Assembly: GCF_000280925.3 (NCBI RefSeq) | Contig: NZ_CP012109.1 | Coordinates: forward strand, 248,001 to 312,000 | DNA length: 64,000 nucleotides | Direction of reading: 5' to 3' | DNA from: Myxococcus hansupus | GTDB lineage: Bacteria > Myxococcota > Myxococcia > Myxococcales > Myxococcaceae | Part shown: in pieces, positions 40,472 through 49,001 of the stretch | Layout of the letters: each line of letters starts with the position of its first letter | Numbering within the stretch: position 1 is the first letter of the stretch | Notes under the pieces: model-generated | The model's database searches: none | What the model saw: the letters and a program-made list of their open reading frames with translations, nothing else | What the model was told of the DNA's origin: nothing | Translations under genes and position numbers: made by a program

Positions 40472-41538
40472 GCCTGGACCTGGACCTCCGGCTGCCGCTG
40501 GCGCGCTTCACGTTGGAGGTGAAGACGCGGCTGGAGGGCACCTCCGTGGCGGTGATGGGCCGCTCGGGCTCCGGCAAGACGTCGCTGTTGGAGGTGCTCG
40601 CGGGCCTGCGGCGCGGCGCGCGCGGCCGGGTGGAGGTGAAGGGACGCGTGTTGTTGGACAGCGCGGCCCGGCGCGACGTGCCCCCCGAGCAACGCCGCAT
40701 GGGCTACGTGCCGCAGGACGCGCTGCTCTTCCCGCACCTCACGGCGGCGCAGAACGTGCGCTTCGGGGTGCGGCCGGGACGTGCATCTCGCGTGGATGAA
40801 GCCGTGGAGATTCTGGAGCTGTCGCCGCTGCTGCACCGCTATCCCGCCACGCTGTCCGGCGGCGAGAAGCAGCGCGTGGCCCTGGCGCGCGCGCTGGCCA
40901 CGGACCCGGCGCTGTTGCTGCTGGACGAGCCGCTCGCGGCGCTGGATGTGGCGCTGAAGGAGCGGGTGCTGCCGTACCTGCTGCGCGTGCGCGACGAGGC
41001 CCGCGTGCCGATGCTGTACGTGACGCACCAACTGGGCGAGGCGCGCGTGCTGGCCCAGGAGGCGCTGCTGCTGGAGCAGGGCCAGATTCGCGCGGCGGGG
41101 CCCGCGGCCGAGGTGCTGGGCACGGCGGCGCGAGGGCTGCTCGGGGCCGGCGAGGAAGGCGAGGAGAACATCCTCGAAGGGGTCCTGGACCGGCCCGAAG
41201 GCGGCGGCCTGCGGCTGACGCTGACGGGGGGCCTCTCGCTGTGGGTGCCGGACGCGCCGGAGCTGGCCACGGGCCTGCGCGCGGCCTACGCGGTGCCCGC
41301 CTCTGACATCCTGCTGTCCATCCACGCGCTGACGGGCATCTCCGCCCGGAACGTCATGGCGGGCACGGTGGTGAAGGTGGAGCCGCTGCCCGTGGGTGAG
41401 GCCGCGGCCACGGTGGAGGTGGACGGCGTGCGCTGGGTGGTGTGGCTCACGTCCGCGTCGGTGCGGGAGCTGGGCGTGGTGCCCGGTGCGCGCGTGTTCC
41501 TGGCGGTGAAGTCCTCCGCGTGCCGGCGGCTGCGCTGA
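40468..41538 (+). CDS. modC: Molybdate ABC transporter ATPase ModC
   Basis: A GTG overlapping the modB stop starts this 356-residue protein. It has Walker A GRSGSGKTS, signature LSGGEKQRVALARAL, Walker B LLLLDEPLAALD and switch His VTHQLGEA. The C-terminal 130 residues form a TOBE/mop domain (LRAAYAVPASDILLS...ARNVMAGTVVKVEPL), known to sense molybdate in some homologues. It completes modABC and ends 7 bases from a convergent gene. Confidence 0.93.
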   Translation: MSLDLDLRLPLARFTLEVKTRLEGTSVAVMGRSGSGKTSLLEVLAGLRRGARGRVEVKGRVLLDSAARRDVPPEQRRMGYVPQDALLFPHLTAAQNVRFGVRPGRASRVDEAVEILELSPLLHRYPATLSGGEKQRVALARALATDPALLLLDEPLAALDVALKERVLPYLLRVRDEARVPMLYVTHQLGEARVLAQEALLLEQGQIRAAGPAAEVLGTAARGLLGAGEEGEENILEGVLDRPEGGGLRLTLTGGLSLWVPDAPELATGLRAAYAVPASDILLSIHALTGISARNVMAGTVVKVEPLPVGEAAATVEVDGVRWVVWLTSASVRELGVVPGARVFLAVKSSACRRLR

Positions 41539-41545
41539 CGACGCC

Positions 41546-42262
41546 TCAGAGGCCGCGCTTGCCGTCGGCCCAGTAGGCCTTGCTGCGCACGTCTCGCTTC
41601 GCGAAGCCCCGTCGCTCGAGCAGCTCCTTGCGCAGCATGACGATGGAGCCCGCATGGCCCGACAGGTACGCCGTGGTGCCGGTGCTGCCCTCGAGGCCGC
41701 TCGACTCCAGCCAGGTCAGCAGCGCCATGCCGCGCGGCGTGGGACCCGTGCGCGGGACGGCGGTCAACGGAAGGCCCACCAGCCCGGGCCAGTCCTCGGC
41801 GCCGGGTGACACCTCGACGGCGCCGCTCACGTTCGCGGATGGGGGCAACGCCCGCAGCAGCGCGACGAACAGCCCCAGGCAGGTCTCGTCACCCAGGAGC
41901 ACATGGTGCTGGGCCTCGCGGTTGAGCACGAAGCGTCCACCAGGGCCCAGGATGTCCACCAGGGCGCCGGGTTGGAGCGCCTCCGCCCACGCGCTGCCAG
42001 GCCCCTGGCCATGCAGGAAGAAGACGACCTCCAGGGCGCCGGTCGCCACGTCCACATGCGTGGGCGTGTAGTGCCGGAACGCGGTGGGGCCGACGCGAAA
42101 CTCCACCTCATGGCCGGGCTCGAAGTGCGCGCCCTTGAGTGCGTCGCCCACGAAGCGCACGCGACGAAGTCGAGGGGCCAGCGACTCGATGGTGGTGACG
42201 CGCGTGGGCTTCGCGAACCACGGCACCAACGTGTTTGCGAGGAGTGCGGGCATTTCCGGCAT
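41546..42262 (-). CDS. Siderophore-interacting FAD-dependent ferric reductase
   Basis: AAGGA six bases before ATG selects MPEMPALLANTL (238 residues); the longer frame begins at TTG. It has the ferredoxin-reductase-like layout of SIP family proteins: RLRRVRFVGDAL, FRHYTPTHVD (FAD binding), GPGSAWAEALQPGALVDILGPGG, HVLLGDETCLGLF and GTTAYLSGHAGSIVMLRKEL (C-terminal NAD/lid motif). Such enzymes release iron from siderophores in the cytosol. A Fur box overlaps its promoter, so it should be induced under iron starvation. Confidence 0.9.
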   Translation of the reverse strand: MPEMPALLANTLVPWFAKPTRVTTIESLAPRLRRVRFVGDALKGAHFEPGHEVEFRVGPTAFRHYTPTHVDVATGALEVVFFLHGQGPGSAWAEALQPGALVDILGPGGRFVLNREAQHHVLLGDETCLGLFVALLRALPPSANVSGAVEVSPGAEDWPGLVGLPLTAVPRTGPTPRGMALLTWLESSGLEGSTGTTAYLSGHAGSIVMLRKELLERRGFAKRDVRSKAYWADGKRGL

Positions 42263-42294
42263 GGGGCGTCCTTCGAATGACGATTCCAAAGGTC

Positions 42295-42323
42295 AAAGTA
42301 TTGAATATGAGAATCGTTATCAA
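42295..42323 (-). promoter_or_regulatory. Promoter of the siderophore-interacting reductase
   Basis: On the minus strand TTGATA (42323-42318) and TACTTT (42300-42295) are separated by 17 bases. This predicts a leader of about 26 bases before the ribosome-binding site and ATG at 42262. The Fur box covers the -35 and spacer. Confidence 0.65.
42308..42322. promoter_or_regulatory. Fur box
   Basis: TGAGAATCGTTATCA matches the 7-1-7 Fur consensus TGATAATnATTATCA at 12 of 14 defined positions. It sits between the divergent siderophore reductase and the HmuY-like lipoprotein and could repress both when iron is plentiful. Confidence 0.75.
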
Positions 42324-42425
42324 CTAGGGTGCGCGGCGTGGAAGCCGGAAGGGCACAACGCCGTGCGCGTCCTGCCCTGGCCGTGGGTGGCCACCGGCTC
42401 CGCATCCTCCGAGGGAGAGCTGCTG

Positions 42426-43397
42426 ATGAAGAGTCACGCCGAACAAGTGATGCAGAGGGACGCCGGGAAGCAGGGACTTTGGGTGCTGGCCGCCGTGGCC
42501 ATGGCGCTGGTCCTGCTGGTGAACTGTGGTTCGTCCGAAGAGGACCCCACCCCGGTGCCTGACGCGGGCCAGACGGATTCGGGGACTCCGCCGGCTGACT
42601 CGGGCACGGATCCGGTCCCGGACTCTGGAACCGACCCGGAGCCGGACGCTGGCACGGAGCCCGAGCCGGACGCGGGGACGGAGCCTGAGCCGGACGCGGG
42701 CACGGAGCCTGAGCCGGACGCGGGGACGGACCCGGAGCCCGCGTGCACCAACGCGGTGCCGTGCAGCGAGCAGAGCATCGACCGGCTGAACCTGCTCACG
42801 ACGCCGTCGACGACGGAGATGTACGAGGAGGAGGCGCCGGCGGGCGAGTTCCATTCGTACGTCGACGCCCGGGCGGGTGGCCTGAACGTGAACCAGTCCT
42901 ACACCTACGCTCGCTTCACGCAGACCGGTCTGTCCCGCGTCAGCATCGATGACCAGAGCGCGCTGGGCGCGCATGACTGGGACATCGCCTTCCGCCGTTA
43001 CTACATCCGGGTGAACAGCGGCACGTCCGGCCCGTCCTGCGTCACCGTGGCGCGGCTGCCCGAGGGCACCCGCTTCGAGGACGTGACGTCCGTGGCCGAG
43101 GGCCTGAGCTTCCAGAAGGACGCCTGGTACACCGAGACGTGTGAGTTCATCCCGGACAACTCCGGCCTGTCCGGTCCGACGATGGCGCTCAGCGGCTTCT
43201 GGAGCTACACGGGCTGCATCAAGATGTCGGGCGACGTCTACGTCATCCGCCTGGCGGACGGGCGTCACGTGAAGTTCGAGGTGACGTCGTACTACGACCT
43301 GCCGGTGCAGCAGCACTGCAACGCGAACGACAGCCTGCCGTCGGGTGTTCCGAGCGGCGCGGCGCAGCTCCGCGTGAAGTGGGCCTTCCTGCCATGA
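42426..43397 (+). CDS. HmuY-family heme-binding lipoprotein
   Basis: GAGGGAGAG precedes the ATG; the protein has 323 residues. The long hydrophilic N-terminus leads to a lipobox (LLVNC), then a spacer of DAGTEPEPDAGT-type repeats (about 45-105). The folded domain (about 130-320) has the HmuY pattern: GEFHSYVDARAGGLNVNQSY, WDIAFRRYYIRVNSGTSGPS (HmuY core) and VYVIRLADGRHVKFEVTSYY. Family proteins bind heme on the outer membrane. It overlaps the next gene by four bases and shares an intergenic Fur box with the siderophore reductase. Confidence 0.88.
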   Translation: MKSHAEQVMQRDAGKQGLWVLAAVAMALVLLVNCGSSEEDPTPVPDAGQTDSGTPPADSGTDPVPDSGTDPEPDAGTEPEPDAGTEPEPDAGTEPEPDAGTDPEPACTNAVPCSEQSIDRLNLLTTPSTTEMYEEEAPAGEFHSYVDARAGGLNVNQSYTYARFTQTGLSRVSIDDQSALGAHDWDIAFRRYYIRVNSGTSGPSCVTVARLPEGTRFEDVTSVAEGLSFQKDAWYTETCEFIPDNSGLSGPTMALSGFWSYTGCIKMSGDVYVIRLADGRHVKFEVTSYYDLPVQQHCNANDSLPSGVPSGAAQLRVKWAFLP

Positions 43398-45004
43398 GGC
43401 TCCGGGCGCTGCTCCTGCTCCTCCCTTTCGGGTGTGGACCTGTCCAGCAGGCTCCGCGTGAACCGCACGAGCGGCACGATGCGTTCGTGACGTGGGAAGC
43501 GGGACTGCAAGCGGGAGTGCGCCCCACCTCGCCCTCGTCGATGCCACCGCGCTTCGACGAGGGTGAGGCCGTGGAGTCGGTCGCGTCCCCTGGGGGGCGC
43601 TTCCGAATCCACTTCTCCCGTGCCGGGTCCAACGCGGTGCCGCCGGCGGACGCGGATGGCAATGGCGTGCCGGACGCGGTGGACACCGTCGCGGCCGCGT
43701 ATGACCGCGTCGCGGACTTCTACGAAAGCCTGGGCTTCCGCCTGCCGCCGGATGACGGCTGGGTGGCGGGCGACAACGGCGGTGATGACCGCTTCGACGT
43801 GTACCTGGTGGACTTCGGCGGCGTCGCGGACGGCGCGTTCCGGCTGGACGGCTGCCTGGAGGAGACGTCGCGCTGCACCGGGCACATGCTCCAGGAGAAC
43901 GACTTCGCGGGGTACAACTACCCCTCCTATGGCGAGGCGGTGGACATCCTCGCCAGCCACGAGTTCTTCCACGCGGTGCAGGCCGCCTATCACCCCGGGC
44001 TGGGCAGCGTGGCGTCCGAGGGCACCGCGGTCTGGGCCAGCGAGCGCTACCGGCCCGCGCTGGATGACCTGGAGCGCTTCACCGCCGCGTACCTGTCGCG
44101 TCCGGACCGCACCCTGGTGCTGGACCCGGAGGGGCCGGCGGTGTCCTTCAGCTACGGCACGAGCATCTACTTCCAGTTCCTGGGCGAGCGCTTCGGGGAC
44201 GAGGTGGTGCGCGCGCTGTGGGAAGAGAGCGTGGTGACGCCGTCGGTCCGCTGGCCGGTGCTGGTGGAGACGGTGCTGCGGCGTGACTGGGGCGCGGACT
44301 TCAACACCGCCTTCGCCGAGTTCGCCCTGTGGAACATGGCCACCGGGCCGCGCCGGGCGCTGGACGCGGGCTATGCGCGCGGCGAGGGCTACGCGCGACT
44401 GACGGTCGCTCCGCGCACCCTGCCGGTGTCGGAGCCGTCCGTCCGGGTGGCCGTCGCGTCGACGCGCTACTTCGAGGTGGAGGGGGGCACGCCTTTCGTC
44501 ACGGCGTCCTTCACGCCCGCCGAGGGGGAGGCTTCCCCCGCCCTGCATCTGCTGGTGGCCGCGGTGACGCCGACGCAGATGCTGCGCGTGGCCCGCGCGG
44601 AGGGAACCGGCACGCTGTCCGCGCAGGTGGCGGCGTCGGACGCCAGCCACGTCATCGTCGCCGTGGTGGACGGGCGGCTCGAGGGCGTCGGCCGGTACGG
44701 GCGGCTGTGCGTTTCGGGGGAGGACTCCGGGGCGCCCTGCCTCGACGTGCCACCTCCCGGCCCCGATGGTGGCACCGGGGGCGACCCGGACGGTGGGGCG
44801 GATGGTGGCACCGGCACCGACCCTGACGGTGGCGTGGACGCGGGCACCGGGAGCGACCCGGACGGTGGCGTGGACGCCGGAACCGACGCGGGAGGTCCGA
44901 GCGAACCTGCGCCGCCGCGTGACGAGGGCGGCTGTTCGTCGGCGCCGGGCGGGTTGACCTGGGCGGTCCTCCTGCTGCTCGTGGGCGTGTTCCTCCGGCG
45001 CTGA
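43394..45004 (+). CDS. Surface metalloprotease of the MXAN_6640 type with MYXO-CTERM tail
   Basis: ATGA overlap with the HmuY gene sets the start, giving 536 residues. A lipoprotein-like signal (LLPFGC, Cys14) is followed by a region with SADADGNGVPDAVD-type calcium-loop character. The catalytic motif HEFFH is at residues 189-193, with candidate third-ligand Glu at 209 or 217, as in gluzincin-type peptidases. Beta-sandwich repeats follow. The end is a DGG/DAGT-rich linker, GGCSSAPGG and a hydrophobic helix plus LRR, the MYXO-CTERM sorting signal. Both a lipobox and the MYXO-CTERM Cys are present, which is odd. Translational coupling to HmuY suggests a joint iron/heme role. Confidence 0.85.
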   Translation: MRLRALLLLLPFGCGPVQQAPREPHERHDAFVTWEAGLQAGVRPTSPSSMPPRFDEGEAVESVASPGGRFRIHFSRAGSNAVPPADADGNGVPDAVDTVAAAYDRVADFYESLGFRLPPDDGWVAGDNGGDDRFDVYLVDFGGVADGAFRLDGCLEETSRCTGHMLQENDFAGYNYPSYGEAVDILASHEFFHAVQAAYHPGLGSVASEGTAVWASERYRPALDDLERFTAAYLSRPDRTLVLDPEGPAVSFSYGTSIYFQFLGERFGDEVVRALWEESVVTPSVRWPVLVETVLRRDWGADFNTAFAEFALWNMATGPRRALDAGYARGEGYARLTVAPRTLPVSEPSVRVAVASTRYFEVEGGTPFVTASFTPAEGEASPALHLLVAAVTPTQMLRVARAEGTGTLSAQVAASDASHVIVAVVDGRLEGVGRYGRLCVSGEDSGAPCLDVPPPGPDGGTGGDPDGGADGGTGTDPDGGVDAGTGSDPDGGVDAGTDAGGPSEPAPPRDEGGCSSAPGGLTWAVLLLLVGVFLRR

Positions 45005-45035
45005 GGAAGGTTCGTTCAACCCTTGTGCAGGGGCG

Positions 45036-45067
45036 CGGGCGGCTTTCCTCGACAGGGGGGCCGCCCG
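45036..45067. terminator. Hairpin after the metalloprotease gene
   Basis: cgggcggc (45036-45043) and gccgcccg (45060-45067) are exact reverse complements with a 16-base loop, 32 bases after the stop. The rest of the 197-bp gap to the PKS gene (45068-45201) must hold that operon's promoter, which I could not pin down. Confidence 0.6.
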
Positions 45068-45201
45068 TGTGCGTCATCCGCGTGACACTCCCGTGCGCGC
45101 GGTGTGCGGGCAACACTCCAGCAGGCACATCCCAGATCGCGTTGGACGCTGTCTCCGATTAAGCGTCAACTCTGGACCGACGCGAATGCCCCGGGAATGC
45201 C

Positions 45202-46284
45202 ATGCACAGTGCCACAGGCCAGGACCGCTCGCCGTTCATTCGTACGGTGGGACGTGCGCTTCCGCCGCACTACGCCAGTCAGGAGCAGCTCATCGCCGCG
45301 TTTCGCGAGCTGTGGGCGACACGCCACTTCAACCTGGAGCGCTTGGAGGACCTCCACCGCGCGGTGCAGGTTGGCGGCCGACACCTGGCGCTGCCGTTGG
45401 AGGACTATCCGCCGCTGGTGACGTTCCAGCAGCGCAACGACGCCTGGATTCGCTCGGCCACGGCGCTGAGTGAGACGGTGGTGCGCCAGTCGTTGGACGC
45501 GGCGGGGCTCACGCCCTCGGACGTGGACCACGTCTTCTTCGTCACCGTGACGGGCATCGCCACGCCCAGCATCGACGCGCGGCTGGCCAACCGGGTGCGC
45601 TTCCGCGAGGACATCAAGCGCACGCCGCTCTTCGGGCTCGGCTGCGTGGCGGGCGCGGCGGGGGTGGCGCGCGCGGCGGATTACCTGCGGGGCTTCCCCA
45701 CGCACACGGCGCTGCTCATCGCCGTGGAGCTGTGCTCGCTGACGTTGCAGCGCGAGGACCTGTCCATCCCCAACATCATCGCCTCCGGCCTCTTTGGTGA
45801 CGGCGCCGCCTGCGCGGTGCTCCGAGGCGCGGAGGTGCCCGGCGCGAAGGGGCCTCGCGTGGTGGCGTCGCGCGCGGTGTTCTACCCGGACACCGAGCGC
45901 ATCATGGGGTGGGACGTGGTGGACTCCGGCTTCAAGGTGGTGCTGTCCGCCAAGGTGCCCGGGTTGGTGAAGGACCACATCCGGGGCAACGTGGATGGCT
46001 TCCTCGCGCAGCATGGGCTCACGCGCGGGGACATCCGGCACTGGGTGGCGCACACCGGCGGGCCCAAGGTGCTGGAGGCCTTCGAGGAGGCGCTGGAGCT
46101 GCCGGCCGCGTCGCTGGAGCGCTCGTGGGCGTCGCTGCGCGAGGTGGGCAACCTCTCCTCCGCGTCGGTGCTCTTCGTGCTGGGCGAGACGCTGGAGCAG
46201 GTCGACGCGCGGCCCGGGGACTGGGGTGTGATGATGGCCATGGGTCCGGGCTTCGGCGCGGAGATGGTGCTGCTGCGATGGTGA
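45202..46284 (+). CDS. Type III polyketide synthase (chalcone synthase family)
   Basis: This 360-residue ketosynthase-like enzyme has the type III triad: Cys148 in GLGCVAGAAG, His284 in HWVAHTGGP and Asn317 in GNLSSAS. The conserved GPGFGAE loop is near the end. It condenses an acyl starter with malonyl-CoA to alkylpyrone, alkylresorcinol or phloroglucinol products. The neighbours (methyltransferase, ACP, fatty acyl-AMP ligase, flavoenzyme) point to a long-chain fatty acyl starter delivered on an ACP. It overlaps the methyltransferase gene by seven bases. Confidence 0.93.
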   Translation: MHSATGQDRSPFIRTVGRALPPHYASQEQLIAAFRELWATRHFNLERLEDLHRAVQVGGRHLALPLEDYPPLVTFQQRNDAWIRSATALSETVVRQSLDAAGLTPSDVDHVFFVTVTGIATPSIDARLANRVRFREDIKRTPLFGLGCVAGAAGVARAADYLRGFPTHTALLIAVELCSLTLQREDLSIPNIIASGLFGDGAACAVLRGAEVPGAKGPRVVASRAVFYPDTERIMGWDVVDSGFKVVLSAKVPGLVKDHIRGNVDGFLAQHGLTRGDIRHWVAHTGGPKVLEAFEEALELPAASLERSWASLREVGNLSSASVLFVLGETLEQVDARPGDWGVMMAMGPGFGAEMVLLRW

Positions 46285-46853
46285 CCTTCACGCAGGCCGT
46301 GTTCCTGGCCTTCATGGGCGTGCTCGTCGCCGAGCGCGTGTTGGAGTTGGCGCTCTCCAAGCGCAACGCCGCGCTGGCCTTCGCGCAAGGCGGCGTGGAG
46401 ACGGGGCAGAAGCACTACCGCTTCATGGTGGTGTTCCACACGCTCTTCCTGGGCGCGTGCGTAGCGGAGGTGTTCCTGCTCCAGCGCGCGTTTCCGGGCG
46501 TCTGGGGTTGGGTGGCGCTCTGCGGCGCGGTGTTGGCGCAGGGGCTGCGGTACTGGGCCATCATCACCCTGGGGAACCGGTGGAACTCGCGCATCATCGT
46601 GGTGCCGAAGCTGGCGCCGGTGACGGGCGGTCCCTATCGCTTCCTGCGCCACCCCAACTACGTCGCGGTGGTGTTGGAGCTGGCGTGTGTGCCGCTCATC
46701 CACGGAGCCTGGTGGACGGCGGTGGTCTTCACGGTGGGCAATGCGGCGCTGCTCTACGTACGAATCCGCGCGGAGGAAGCGGCGTTGGGTGAGGTGTACG
46801 CGCGGGAGTTCTCTCACCGTCCCCGCTTCATTCCGGAGGTGCCACGTGGTTGA
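46278..46853 (+). CDS. ICMT-like membrane methyltransferase
   Basis: This 191-residue membrane protein starts at ATG inside the last PKS codons. Four to five helices precede the isoprenylcysteine carboxyl methyltransferase family signature GPYRFLRHPNYVAVVLELA and the C-terminal VRIRAEEAALGEVYAREF (EE catalytic motif). In Streptomyces srs and Bacillus bps operons this family (SrsB, BpsB) methylates alkylresorcinols or alkylpyrones made by a type III PKS. The same job is likely here at the inner membrane. Confidence 0.9.
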   Translation: MVTFTQAVFLAFMGVLVAERVLELALSKRNAALAFAQGGVETGQKHYRFMVVFHTLFLGACVAEVFLLQRAFPGVWGWVALCGAVLAQGLRYWAIITLGNRWNSRIIVVPKLAPVTGGPYRFLRHPNYVAVVLELACVPLIHGAWWTAVVFTVGNAALLYVRIRAEEAALGEVYAREFSHRPRFIPEVPRG

Positions 46854-47124
46854 GCGCGAATTGGAGGTCATTACCGAGATTCACCGCATCGTCGCCGATG
46901 AGCTGGAGTGGAAGGGCACCGTGGAGCCCGCGCAGGATTTGGTGCGCGACCTCCAGTTGGACAGCCTGGGGCTCACGGTGCTCGCGGTGGGGCTGGAGAA
47001 CCGCTTCCGCATCCGCCTGTCCGAAGAGGACGCGCAAGGCGTGCGCACGGTGGGAGACCTGGCGAAGCTGGTGGCCCGGCGAGTCGCGGCGCCCCCGGAC
47101 GCGGTGACCGAGGTCGGCACGTGA
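46846..47124 (+). CDS. Acyl carrier protein
   Basis: This 92-residue protein starts at GTG, with GGAGG at 46834-46838 giving a seven-base spacing. It has the phosphopantetheine site DSLGLTVL with Ser40, preceded by DLVRDLQL, and acidic helices 2-3 (NRFRIRLSEEDAQGVRTVGDL). It is a discrete ACP distinct from the fatty acid synthase AcpP and overlaps both neighbours by a few bases. It probably carries the acyl chain from the FAAL to the PKS. Confidence 0.92.
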   Translation: MVERELEVITEIHRIVADELEWKGTVEPAQDLVRDLQLDSLGLTVLAVGLENRFRIRLSEEDAQGVRTVGDLAKLVARRVAAPPDAVTEVGT

Positions 47125-48878
47125 AAGGCCCCGCGTTGCCCGCGTCGAGACACCCGACGGTGAACGCGGCGCTCGCGGCGACCGCGCGCTCCTCGCCGCT
47201 GGGGCTCACCTTCGTGGACGCGGCCGAGCGTGAAGTGACGATGCCCTGGTCGGAGGTGTACGCCCGCGCGAAGCGCACCGCCGCGGGGCTGGGGAGATTG
47301 GGCGTGAGCGAAGGGGACCGGGTGGCCTTGCTGCTGCCCACGTCGCCCGCCTTCATGGATGCCTTCTTCGGCACGCTGCTCGCGGGCGCGGTGCCGGTGC
47401 CGCTGTACCCGCCGGTGCGGCTGGGGCGGCTGGAGGAGTATCACCGGTCCACCTCACGGATGCTCCAGGTCACCGGCGCGGTGATGGTGCTGACGGACGC
47501 CAAGGTGCGGCTGCTCCTGGGCCCGAGCGTGGAGAAGGCGCGTCCCCGGCTGGGCTGTCACACGGTGGAAGCCGTCTCTCGGGGCGAGGACACGCGGGAG
47601 GTCGCCGTGCGGCCCGATGCCCTGGGGCTCATTCAGTTTTCGTCTGGCTCCACGGTGGACCCGAAGCCGGTGGCGCTCACGCACGAGGCGCTGCTCGCGC
47701 AGGTGTCGGCGCTGGAGCTGGCCATGCCCCTGGGGGACGGCGTGCCGCGCGTGGGCGTGAGCTGGCTGCCGCTGTACCACGACATGGGGCTCATCGGCTG
47801 TCTGCTGTCGGCCATGTACTACCCGGGGCACCTGGTGCTGATTCCCCCCGAGGTCTTCCTCGCGAGGCCCGCGCTGTGGCTGCGCGCGTTGTCCCGGCAC
47901 CAGGCCTACATCTCGCCCGCGCCCAACTTCGCCTATGGGCTGTGCTTGAAGCGGGTGAAGGACGAGGACCTGGGCGGCGTGGACCTGTCCGCCTGGAAGC
48001 ACGCGCTCAACGGCGCGGAGCCCGTGTCCTCGGACACGCTGCACCGCTTCGCCCAGCGCTTCGAGCGGTGGGGCTTCTCCGCGCGGGCACTTCGTCCGGT
48101 GTATGGCCTGTCCGAGGCGTCGCTCGCCGTCACCTTCCCGCCGGAGGGCCGAGGTCCCCGCGTGCTGGGCGTGGACGCGGGCCTGCTCGCGCGCGAGGGG
48201 CGGGTCGAGGCGGGCTCGCGTGAGCTGGTGAGCGTGGGCCAGCCCGTGGCGGGCTTCGAGGTGGAGGTGCGCGGCGAGACCGGCGAGGTGCTCCTGGAGC
48301 GTCAGGTGGGCCGGGTCTTCGCGCGGGGGCCTTCGCTGATGTCTGGCTATTTCGCGGACGCGCAGGCCACCCACCGGGTGCTGACGCCGGAGGGCTGGTT
48401 GGACACGGGAGACCTGGGCTTCCTCGCGGACGGCGAGCTGTACCTCACCGGCCGCGCGAAGGACGTGGTCATCATCCGCGGCGCCAACCACGCGCCACAG
48501 GCCTTCGAGGACCCCCTCCAAGGCGTGGACGGCGTGCGCACGGGTTGCGCGGTGGCGTTGGGCTTCACCCCGGAGGGGGGCGGGGACGAGGCGCTGCTCA
48601 TCCTCGCCGAGCGCGCGGGGTCGGAGGCGGACGCCGGCGTCGAGGAGCGCATCCGCACCGTGGTGGTGGAGGCCACGGGCGTGCGTCCGCACACGGTGCG
48701 TCTGTTGGAGCCAGGGACGTTGCCGCGGACCTCGAGCGGCAAGCTGCGCCGCGCCGAGGCCCTGCGGCGGTTCCTCGCGGAAGAGCTGGCGCCGCCCAAG
48801 CGCGTGGGCCCGGTGGGGCTCGCCGTGGAGATGGCCAAGAGCGCGCTAGCGATGGTGCGCGCGGAGAGTGATTCGTGA
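47121..48878 (+). CDS. Fatty acyl-AMP ligase (FAAL)
   Basis: The start is the GTGA overlap with the ACP gene (MKGPALPASRHP; 585 residues). It is an ANL-superfamily enzyme: P-loop LIQFSSGSTVDPKPVALTH, PVYGLSEASLAVTF (A5), DTGDLGFLADGELYLTGRAKDVVIIRG (A7-A8). The GRAKDVVIIRGANHAP segment and the lack of a CoA-site pattern are typical of FAALs, which form acyl-AMP and pass the acyl group to an ACP. Adjacent ACP makes this assignment strong. Confidence 0.93.
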   Translation: MKGPALPASRHPTVNAALAATARSSPLGLTFVDAAEREVTMPWSEVYARAKRTAAGLGRLGVSEGDRVALLLPTSPAFMDAFFGTLLAGAVPVPLYPPVRLGRLEEYHRSTSRMLQVTGAVMVLTDAKVRLLLGPSVEKARPRLGCHTVEAVSRGEDTREVAVRPDALGLIQFSSGSTVDPKPVALTHEALLAQVSALELAMPLGDGVPRVGVSWLPLYHDMGLIGCLLSAMYYPGHLVLIPPEVFLARPALWLRALSRHQAYISPAPNFAYGLCLKRVKDEDLGGVDLSAWKHALNGAEPVSSDTLHRFAQRFERWGFSARALRPVYGLSEASLAVTFPPEGRGPRVLGVDAGLLAREGRVEAGSRELVSVGQPVAGFEVEVRGETGEVLLERQVGRVFARGPSLMSGYFADAQATHRVLTPEGWLDTGDLGFLADGELYLTGRAKDVVIIRGANHAPQAFEDPLQGVDGVRTGCAVALGFTPEGGGDEALLILAERAGSEADAGVEERIRTVVVEATGVRPHTVRLLEPGTLPRTSSGKLRRAEALRRFLAEELAPPKRVGPVGLAVEMAKSALAMVRAESDS

Positions 48879-49001
48879 GGCGTTCCCCGCGCGCGCAATG
48901 GCTTGCGCGACCCAGGTGCCGGAATACCCAGACCTTCCTGGGGGGCGGCGTCGAGTGTTATGGGGTTGAAAGGCATTGAGCGCCGGGGAGGGGTCCACGC
49001 C

